DNA from: Pleurotus ostreatus/Saccharomyces cerevisiae fusant
Taxonomy: Eukaryota > Opisthokonta
Reading direction: 5' to 3'
NCBI GenBank assembly: GCA_024196135.1
Contig: JAMQCK010000217.1
Span: 1 to 36,560, forward strand
DNA length: 36,560 nt
Part shown: positions 1 to 10,804 of the stretch, in pieces
Layout: the number at the start of each line of letters is the position of its first letter
Position numbering within the stretch: position 1 is the first letter of the stretch
Notes under the pieces: generated by a model
Database searches by the model: none
Seen by the model: the letters and a program-made list of their open reading frames with translations, nothing else
What the model was told of the DNA's origin: nothing
Program-made: the position numbers and the translations under genes

Positions 1-3000
1 AGCTTGAAGTGGTTCGCGTGGTTGTGCGACCAGGAGAGGAGCGCGGGGACGAGCTCGGGGAGGTGCGGGCGGACGATGTCGACGGGGAAGGTGTGGACGG
101 CGATCTTAACGAAGCCGAGGACGCTCTTAACGATCTCGCGGTTGTTGGAGCGCACGAAGACGATGTGGGTCTGGAGGAGCTCGTCGAGCATGGTTTGGGA
201 GAGTTGATCTAAAGCAATAGTCAGAAAGGTGTGAATGATGATGACTGAATACATACCCTTCCACTCGAAGACCAGCCGCGAGATCGCAGTCACGGTCGCA
301 CTAATCATGTGCGGCGTAGCACCCGCAAGCCCACCAGCGACCATCGTGATATACTCCTCAATGCTCGCCTTCGCGTCCGGGGCCTCATCCTCATCCATCC
401 CATCAATAAGGCTGCGCTTCACAACGCCGCCCTCGCTCATCTTGCGGCCCATGGCAAGCACAAGGTCGAACGCAGCGAGACGCGCCTTCTCTGACGGCTC
501 CTTTGTCCCGAGCACGGCCTCGGGGATGAGTGCGGGGATCGCGTGCATGGCAGTCGAGGGCAAAAGGGGCACGAGACCGGAGAGCAGGTTGAAGCGGTCC
601 TTCATTGAAGGTCAGCTCGTGCAATGTGTCAAAGGTAAGCCCCACTCACCTTCTTCGCTGCAGGCGCCAGCAAATCCGCCTGCTCATCGAGCTGCTTGAG
701 GACGGCCTCCGCGTCAATGCTGACCTTGCCTCCCGCAACCAACTTCGACAAAATCTTGTACCCGCGCTTCTGCACCCCTGTCTCCGTATGCCCAAGCACA
801 TCACCGGTCAGACAGAACGCGAACAGTGGCTCCGCATCGCTGGAGGGCAGGTAGGGCAGCAAAATAACGACGATGTCCTGGGTGGCCATCACGACGTTGG
901 CGTCCTTCTTGAGGTTGGCCTTGATGAGCTGGAAGACGTTCGCGAAGGCGGTGCTGATGTCCTGCGAGATTTGCATTAGTATATGGGGCGCCGACTATTA
1001 GATGGAGATGAGGGCGCACACTTTCCGGCGTGATAGACGCCCAAGCGGTGATGCAGTCGCCAATCATGCCACGCGAGTCGGGCTGCACGCTGCCGAAGAC
1101 GTTGAAGAGTACGGCAAGCCAGCTGGCTGCCTGCGTACGCAAGAATGCGACGTTAGCCTGCGCCTCCTCCTTCGAGATGGCGCCAGGGGTAGTCTCCTCG
1201 CTCTCCGCGCGCGAAACATTCGACTCGACGAGGGTCTTCAGCGCGCGCAGTATGGACGGACGCAACTCGCTCTGCGTGTAAAGCAGCTGCGACAGCAACG
1301 CACTAAACTGCTGCGAGAGGCCCTCCTTCAAGTCGGTCGCACCCGCACAGTACCCAGGCAAGCCCGCCCACACCTGCGCGACGAGCACGCTCCACACCTT
1401 CGCCTCGGACGAGCGGCCGGCGGTCTCGGCCTTCTGCTGCAGATCGAACATGCGCTCGCTCAGCGGGACGAAGTAGCTGACGAAGTGGGAGAGGGGGGAA
1501 GGGTGCGGCTGGTTGAGGAGCGGGAGGAGGTAGGCGCGAGGCTCGCGGCCGGCGGAGCTGTGGGTGTGTATTAGAGGGTATTCAGAGATTGGCAGGGATG
1601 AACGTACCGGTCCTCAGGCTCCAAGTTGAGCGGGAGGGTGTCGAGCAGGACGTGCGGACCAAGGACACGCATGGCGGTTGAGAGCGTGCTATCCGCGGCC
1701 TCCTTGTACTCAAAGTTCTTCTGCGTGCGCAGGTCGCCGATGTGCTTGATCATCGGCATCATGAGCGTCTGCGCTGCAGTCGGTGCGCCGGGTGCGGGGC
1801 GGTACTGGAGGTTGACCAAGAGCGAGGAGGCGATGGAGAGCACCTCCGGGATCGCCTTCGCGTAGGCGATGCTGTCGAGGGCCTTCTCGGCCTGGGTGAT
1901 GATCTTGCGGAGGGCGACGTCTGGGGAGCCTGACAAGGCGGGCTCGATGAATTCGGGCGAGAAGCAAGCAGCAAGATCGTCAAGAGCCTGCGCGGCGGAG
2001 CGGCGCACAGAGGTGTCATCGGACTCTAAGGAGCGCCAGACGACCTTCCAGGCGTGGGTGAGCTCCTTCGCACACGCTGATGGAGCAGTCGCATGCAAAG
2101 CGCGCATACCGCTGCCGAGGACGTGCAGCCATGCGGAGGTGAGGCCGAAGTTGGTGCGCGGGGGCGGGGAAGCTAGGACCGCGGCGAGGACATCGGGGAC
2201 CTGCGCGCCGACGCCACGGATATCATCATCGAAGGGAAGGCGGAAGATGTCGGCGAGGGTGTGGTAGGCGGCTTGGGAGAGGAAGTTGTTGCCGAGGATG
2301 GGGAGGTGGAGGACGAGGGTAGTGAGCTCGGGGAGGGTCTGCGTGAGGGGTCAGTGATAACTTAAGCCGGTGAGATAGGTGACGCACAGTAGGAGGAAGG
2401 AAGGGGATAACGGGGCGCAGGACCTGCAGCACGTAGATCGCTGCGTCCGCCGGATCGGGGCCAGTCTGCTTGCCCTTGCCATGGAACACAGGCTTCGTGC
2501 TCGTCTCCGTCAACTGCGCCTTCGCCCACTCCGCGACACGCTCTCCATAGGGGTGCTGCACAAGTGGCGAGGGGGGATGGCTGGACACGTTGCGCACGAC
2601 CTCGGCCGCCTTCTTGCGTATCTTAGGTCGGGGATCGGTGCAGAGCTGCAGGATGGAGGCGAAGACCTGGCGGACGCCCTGTGCGTCCAGTTGGGACCGA
2701 TCGAGGGCTTGCAAGACGAAATCGTAGATCGTGAGCTGGTGGCGGAGGGCAGCAGCGTGGGGAGTGAGGTGGGGGAAGAGCGGTGCGGTGAGGGAGATGA
2801 TCGTGCTGAGCTTGGCGCGGACGACGGGCTGGGGGACGAAGGGTGCAACGAGAGCAAGCAGGTACAGTTCAGCTGGAAGCGTGTCCCCCTCATTGAATGA
2901 CATATCTTTCCGCTCGAGGGTGCCACTGAGAGTCGTGAGGAGGAGGCCAAGGTATGCGGTCGGTGTTGGCTCGAGTTTCTGGTCGCGGATGGTGGACTCG

Positions 3001-3086
3001 ACGGCGACGAGCAGCGTCGCAGGCGTCTTGTGCGCCGGTGCGGCCGACGTCGTGTGCACTCGGATTTTTGCCAGCGTCTCCTCCAT
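1..3086 (-). CDS. RRP12: RRP12-like ribosome biogenesis protein (3' end outside window)
   Basis: HEAT-repeat protein of the RRP12/NUC173 family, which in yeast helps mature and export 40S and 60S pre-ribosomes from the nucleolus. Exons on the minus strand: 3086-2388, 2338-1608, 1557-1020, 961-650, 599-257 and 208 to the window edge. Frame is kept through every junction, giving about 943 residues. Yeast Rrp12 is about 1,230 residues, so roughly the last quarter lies outside. Family-typical stretches include REPRAYLLPLL at the start of exon 3, LPGYCAGATDLKEGL, and the DRFNLLSGLVPLLPS segment opening exon 5. Helical, leucine-rich repeats run throughout. The start at 3086 (MEETLAKIRVHTTS) is the first ATG of an open frame, with no signal peptide. 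It is transcribed away from MET3's 3' end, about 330 bp upstream. Identification comes from the long co-linear pattern rather than a single motif. Confidence 0.88.
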
Positions 3087-3419
3087 CGTAAAAGTGAAGC
3101 AGCAGTTACGCCGCCAACTCTGATCACAATCGCCATGTCCTCAAAATTACTGATCCATCTCGCGCGTCCGGCCCGGTTTCCGACCATGGGTCAACTTCTC
3201 GATTGCCTCCGCCTTCGCGACCACTTCAGGCGCTTCAGACTGCTAACTCAAACAAAGAAATGTTGTACGATGCTAGCATTACTATTCGACACAAATACAC
3301 ATGCGATAATTCTACAACAAAACCAGATCCCGAGTATATATAGATAGTACATAGCTTGAACTCATTGCGCGTCTAGGAGGGCGTGTATGTGTGTGCAGCA
3401 GCAAGACTCAGGAGGGCAT
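3087..3419. promoter_or_regulatory. RRP12 upstream / MET3 downstream intergenic region
   Basis: This 333 bp gap lies between the RRP12 start codon and the MET3 stop codon, both on the minus strand. It must hold the RRP12 promoter and the MET3 3' end. The stretch around 3240-3360 is AT-richer than the flanking genes, as expected for such a region. No open frame with family resemblance and no clear TATA box was seen. Confidence 0.4.
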
Positions 3420-5488
<2,069 letters not shown>

Positions 5489-5897
5489 CCGCGCGCGATG
5501 GGTCACGATCACGCCATCATGAGGAGGCGGATCCGTAAAAATTGGAATGCGGCGACGCGAAGGTTGCTGTATTCCCAAAAGCTGAGTGTATGCGATTGAG
5601 CCGCAGGGCACGGAAGAGCAGTGCGGCCACACCAGGGACATGACCGTCAGCCAACAATGGAGCGCGGGATGAGAGCCATCAGCGCCGCAATACTTCCCGG
5701 CAACGTGACTCGAGGTTCGTTTTTCCCGCGCTCTGCTGGTTCATTCCGAATTTTGCCACGAATTGGCAGGAGATTGACCTGACTTGCTGGCTGTGTGCCA
5801 CCCGTTCGCTGGCAGTCGACGCGCTGGGCTCCCCTCTGCCAGTAATGCCCCACAGATACGCACAGCACCCCCTGGTCCTCCGACGCAACGAGTCGTC

Positions 5898-5950
5898 AGC
5901 GGCTTATGGAATTAAACGGGGGTTTATGGAATAAAATTCCATAAACCGCT
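5898..5950. repeat. Nested inverted repeat (TTATGGAAT motif, three copies)
   Basis: Two overlapping hairpins share one right arm. The outer arms, AGCGGCTTATGGAATT (5898-5913) and AATTCCATAAACCGCT (5935-5950), pair over 16 bp with one mismatch. The inner arms, GGTTTATGGAAT (5921-5932) and ATTCCATAAACC (5936-5947), pair perfectly over 12 bp around an AAA loop. The left-hand TTATGGAAT is therefore present twice in direct orientation and once inverted. It may be the remnant of a small transposon end or a protein-binding palindrome; the sequence does not decide which. Confidence 0.75.
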
Positions 5951-6196
5951 GGTGCAAGTCGGTGTTTCCCTCAACAGTCTGCGCCACCGCACGTCCCCGC
6001 AAACGATACACCTCACTTGTCCAGCCCGCGCTAGCCTCCAGAAGCTTCGACAACAGCGAGCCCAGACGTCTGCGGTGGCCCCCAAAGCCATGCGAATTCC
6101 AGATACTCTGCCATTACCGCTAGTGAATAAGTATAGTATAATACAGTGGTACATATGCCCAGTGCGCTCGGTAGGAATACATAACACGGACCTCCA

Positions 6197-8055
6197 TCAT
6201 GGGTCACTAGAACGCGTGCGTAGAGTCACAGGGCTGTACGAGGAGACGAGGTCGATGTGACCTTGGTCGGGTTGCCACTTGTCCGGGCGAGCACCCCAGC
6301 CCACCCATCCCTTTCTTCGCGTCGCAGACCTAGTATCGTATATAAACGTCCGTCGGTCCTGCCCGCGATACGCGTCCGGGGAAGAGGTGTCCCCTTCCAG
6401 CACCTCCGCCGAGGACAGCTTGGTCTGCAGATCGAAGGTCCCTGTGAACTGCTCGTCGATCAAGACCGTTGACTGAGCCAAATTGTTCTGGGCACGCAAG
6501 TCTAATCGGGCATTGGGGGTCGACGTATCGTATGCGACGTCGAGAGTCAGGGTGTCATTGAAGGTTTTCACGTCCATCATGTACTCCGGTGGTGGGTCGC
6601 TCGATCCGCTGTAGTAAAGCGTCACATTCGCATTGATCTCGCTATGAATAACCGTCAGCGAGATGAAAGGATGCCGACGTGGCAGGAGGACAGACCTATT
6701 CCCGGTGTACATGGCCAAACTGCTCGTCCCTGAATCATCATCGGTGTTCACATACGTGAGGGTGATGTTGCCCTTGATAGGTCTAAAAACCAGTCAATTT
6801 CCGCAAGGACAAGGCAAGGAGTGGGTCAAGACGTACGCCTCGATGGTATCCAGCTTCAAGAGCTGTGTTACGTTGAAATTCCCGCCGATGGATCCAAGTG
6901 AGTTTTGGATCACAACCTTGCGCGCCTGCACGCTCTGGAGAAGGTGTCAGTCGACGAAGAGGAAGCAGGGAAGGCGCCACATGACTCACATCGCACCAGA
7001 CATCTCCGCGCGACCCATAGACGCTGAGAGTATCGAATACCACCGTGGGGCTCAAACCGTCAAACGCCTGGGTATACAGCGGTAGCGATGTGACGAGGTT
7101 CTTAATGTCGAGAGAGGGGGAGGAAGGGTAAAGAAGGTAGATTTGCACGTCGACCGAATCAGATGAGGGAAGGTGGCTGGGAACCTGGGGCGCTGTCAGT
7201 ACTGCGGCCAGCGGGCAGAAGTGCCTCAACATACATAGATCGCGGCTCCTCGGTCATTGCCAGAGTCACCAAAGCAGACGTGAACCATGTGCCGAAGCAT
7301 GTCGGTCGAGGCAACCACGTCCACCGTGAGCACGATATCGGAGACCGACGTGTCAGGGTTCACATCAACCCAGAGAGCCCCGGTCATGCCCACGAAGTTT
7401 GCTTCGCTAGCATTGGAGCTGATCGAGAGGGAGCCGCTGGGAGAAAACGAATGCGAGACGCTGGATGTATGATTTAATGACTTGAGCTGGACTGTCACTG
7501 CCAACAATACGCACCTAGCGCGGTAGCGATCCGTGTCCGGGTCCTCTGACATCGTCCAGTTGTTGCAGCTGAATCCCCCGGTGTCACCGACCATGACCAA
7601 GCCGATGCGGGCAAGGTCGAGCAGTGATGATGTTTCGGTATCCTCCGTGTCATCCCAGGGGGGCGGGGGGTGACGAGGAAAGGGTCTTCGCAATTGCTGC
7701 TCCCAATTGTGAGTTCAAAGTCGCTGATATACAACAGGCTACGTACCGTGACGATGAGGGGGACTCCAACGACGATGGTGAGGAACACGTAGAGGGCCAG
7801 GCCGTATAGCAACGCCTTGTAACTCCTGGGTTTGAGGTTGAGGGATGCCTGCGGCCAGTGCCAGCCTCGGCGGCGCCGTGAGGGGAAGTGGTGCTCGAGC
7901 AGCTGCTGTGCCTGGGATGTCTCGTAGTCCGGCAGCGTCGAGGGCGTGCTGCTACGTCCTGCCGGGACAGCCGGCTCTGGCAATCGGACAGTGGGGCGGG
8001 AAGCATGGGGATCGTTCTTGACTTGGGGCTGGTCTTCGGGGGCAAGGATAATCAT
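6197..8055 (-). CDS. Single-pass membrane protein, adhesin-like extracellular region, unknown function
   Basis: No named family was assigned. Exons: 8055-7747, 7696-7515, 7460-7235, 7184-6990, 6934-6837, 6782-6696 and 6641-6197, giving 513 residues. Residues 1-80 are proline-rich and polar, with LPDYETSQAQ and an RRRR cluster. One strong membrane segment follows at about 81-103 (ALLYGLALYVFLTIVVGVPL...). Basic residues precede it, suggesting N-in, C-out topology. The large C-terminal part alternates short hydrophobic strands with N-glycosylation sequons (NVT, NIT). It shows repeated units of the kind LGSIGGNFNVTQLLKLDTI, like the beta-rich putative adhesins common in Agaricomycetes. It ends with a conserved-looking RRKGWVGWGARPD segment. 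The start is uncertain: an in-frame ATG at 8229 would add 58 residues of atypical composition, and the exon 1/2 junction is inferred only from a 50 bp intron. Confidence 0.6.
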
Positions 8056-8275
8056 GATAAGGGGCGAGACTGCAATGAAGACATGGACACGGTCGACAAC
8101 GGCGACGACGGCGGGGGAGGAATCAGAAAACAAACAAAGACCGGCTCTTGCACAGGATTGAATAACGGGAACAGTGATAAGGCCGATCGCCGCTCGGGAA
8201 GGAAGTAAGGTCTCACGACCCCCTGACATAAATACCTACAAATAACATTGACCGTTGCAGTCCGATTACCACCGA

Positions 8276-10413
8276 TTACAGCTCTGTACTATAGCCTGGT
8301 CCCTGCGATTTTGCTCCAGGAGCAAACACCGACTGCATCGTCTGCACAACCTCCCGCCACATCCCTGCGATATACCCGATGCAGCCCATCGTCCCATCTC
8401 GACAGATACGGAAAATGTCCGCAAATCGCAATTGCGCTTGCTCCCATAAACGTGCTTCGCTCCCCACAGCGGGCGATGTTCGGGGCTGTCGAAGCGTCAA
8501 TGGAGCCCGAGGGTCGGCTATCCCCACGACACCCACCTTGGCTGCCCGCTCGGCCTCAGTGATCAGCTTCTCCGACTCGTCCTCGTTGGTCTGCTGCCAC
8601 ATCTCACGGAAGACATTGGTAGCGTGCAACGACTCGGCGAAACGGTGCAGAGTGTTGATGAGCGCGACCACCTCCTGACGGGTCAGAAGACCTGCGTTCG
8701 CGTTGGGGCTGCAGATGATCAGTCAGAATACCGCAGGTATACTAGAAGCATACGCACTCGAGAGCGGTCTCGTCCAGCTCAAACAAAATCTTCATGGCGG
8801 TCGCCAGACCCATCGTTTGGACCTTGCCCCAAAGGCGGCACTTGTCGCATCCGGTGCAGTCCATGATCCGGGTGACATTGCGGAAGTGGCTCTTGAACTC
8901 TTCCTTCAGGACCTGAGGGGACAATCAGTCTTCTACTTCAATGGTTAAGTAAGGGCATGTCTATGACTTACGTTGGCGTTTTCTCCGCGGAAGAGCACTG
9001 TCTCATCGAACTTGCCCACCGTCTGCGCCGTATCGATGACATTGTGCAACTTGGACAGAGTCTCCTCATCGTCTTCGTGCTTCCCAAATGCGCAGTAGTC
9101 ATACGCCTCGAGGTATGGGCCAAGTCGAGCGACAGCACGCAACATCAAGACAGTATTGAAGTAGATGTATTGCAGACGCTCGGGGTGCGAGGCTATCCGT
9201 GCGACAAAGCACGGCAGGTTCGGTCCCTGAGGCAACCAGCATCAGTCCGTTAAGTGCACTGCATGGTCGAGAAGACATACCCATTCGCCAGTCTCCTTGT
9301 CAAGGGACTCGTAGCATATGTGCGTCGAGATGGAAGCATGCAATCCTATGCTACGTGAGTGTCATCCAGGTACACAAGGCGTATAAGACGCACCTGAGAT
9401 GATCTTGTAGTAGACCTTCTTCTCCAAGCACTGCTCTGACGCGTCGACCTCGTCGTTCTCATTCTTGAACGGGTCGGTCATGGTGTCGGGGAGGGTAACG
9501 GGTGCGGGGTTCTTGGTCTTCATCAAGTTGAGCTCAGACAGACCGAAGCAGTTCTCTTCGTATATTGCGCGCCAGATGCGACGTGCGTCTTGACCAGCAT
9601 AGCCAGTATACCTCTCGGGTATTGTCGACAAGTCGTAATATTCTCCCTCTGTAGATAGGTAAGCGTCACGAAGGGTAGTAAGTAGGGCCTGCGTACCGGT
9701 ATCATCGTCCAGGTAGCAGAAATCGGTGTCGCGGTAATAACACCCGGGAAGTTTGTGAACCTTGTGGAGTAGGTGAGTTAGTTGCTAATCAATGATGTGC
9801 TTGACACTCACCTCGCTCACAGATGATACCTGACTGAGCGCCTTTGCTCTGAACTTCTCGGGTACGTCGCTCTGAATACATGGTCAGTGAGGTGTGTACG
9901 ATGCCATGCAAGCGAACGCACCTCATCCAGCGACGTGATACCACAACCCGCTTCATTACATTGACCGTCGTCTGGCCAGAAGGGGCACTCCCGATATAGG
10001 TCGGCCTACTAAGTCTCAGTACAGTGCCCCCCGAGAGTACGATCATCACTAACCCGGAAGTACTTGAAGAAAGGCTTGCTGACCAACTCGTGGAGGTCAG
10101 AGTACAGTTGCTCAGTGACGCTCTCCACGGTCTCGTAGTCACATAGCGTCGTCTCTATCGGACCTGTAGGCTGATCGGTCATCAGTATACTGAGTCCAAA
10201 GTGATCGGGGGCGGGGGGACGCACCACGGCGTTCTCGCAGATCTCCTGAGCAGGTTGGTGCTCGAGTACACTTTGGACTTGGTCCTTGCGGACGAGATTT
10301 TCGGTGAGGAAGGACCCCGAGTTGGATGATCCGAAAGGCGAGGAGGCGGCGACGAGGGAGAGCGCTTGTAGAGCAAGTGTGACGCGCAGTGCGCGACAGA
10401 GTGAGTACCCCAT
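8276..10413 (-). CDS. ERO1: ER oxidoreductin 1 (thiol oxidase)
   Basis: FAD-dependent oxidase that reoxidises protein disulfide isomerase in the ER lumen. Ten exons: 10413-10225, 10170-10054, 10005-9922, 9871-9812, 9760-9697, 9648-9394, 9345-9281, 9226-8972, 8912-8758 and 8708-8276, giving 558 residues. A signal peptide covers about residues 1-23 ([17 protein letters not shown]). The shuttle cysteines appear as [15 protein letters not shown] (109-123), where C118-x4-C123 matches the family's PDI-facing pair. The active-site motif CTGCDKC is at 382-388. Other family stretches are [34 protein letters not shown] and [13 protein letters not shown] segments. The C-terminus (GYSTEL) is not an HDEL-type retrieval signal and no membrane anchor is visible. 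It is divergent with COG7 across 391 bp. ERO1 is normally induced by the unfolded-protein response, which fits ACGT-core sites in that region. Confidence 0.94.
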
Positions 10414-10804
10414 GGTATGCGCAGTGGCTGGTGGTATTAGGGGTGGTTTGACCAGCAGATGATGGGAGATAGCGATACAAGAGCGAGTGAGTAATAAGTT
10501 ACGAAGCGAGGGAGATGAAAGACGTGGAGGAGAACAATGGACACGTCGCGGTCCGGCCGTATGCGTAATGACCGAACACGTGACCCTGAGCCGAGGTCAT
10601 TCTCGACAACGCCAGCCAGTGGTCGGCCTGCGTCCGCCGCAGGAGGATTCTTGTAACATGCAACGTCGAGCTCGCTTTCATCGCGTCTGTGGAGCTCAAT
10701 CACTGAGTGAATGAGAGCAGGAGGTCGAATGTTGCCCGGTGATCACTTTGTGGCGTCACAGCCGGAACCTCGGCGCGAGGACGCGACTTCCCCTCATCAC
10801 TCCC
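10414..10804. promoter_or_regulatory. Shared ERO1/COG7 bidirectional promoter
   Basis: 391 bp between divergent start codons. Three ACGT-core elements lie on the ERO1 side: GACGTGG at 10521-10527, GACACGTC at 10540-10547 and the E-box CACGTG at 10577-10582. They are 108-169 bp upstream of the ERO1 ATG. ACGTG cores are bound by Hac1/XBP1-type bZIP factors and by bHLH factors; the assignment here is inference. No clear TATA box was seen. Confidence 0.45.

Noticed and set aside
10739..10804. Upstream extension of COG7 by 22 residues
   Set aside because: The extension begins at GTG, not ATG. The first in-frame ATG is 10805, which gives a family-like N-terminus.
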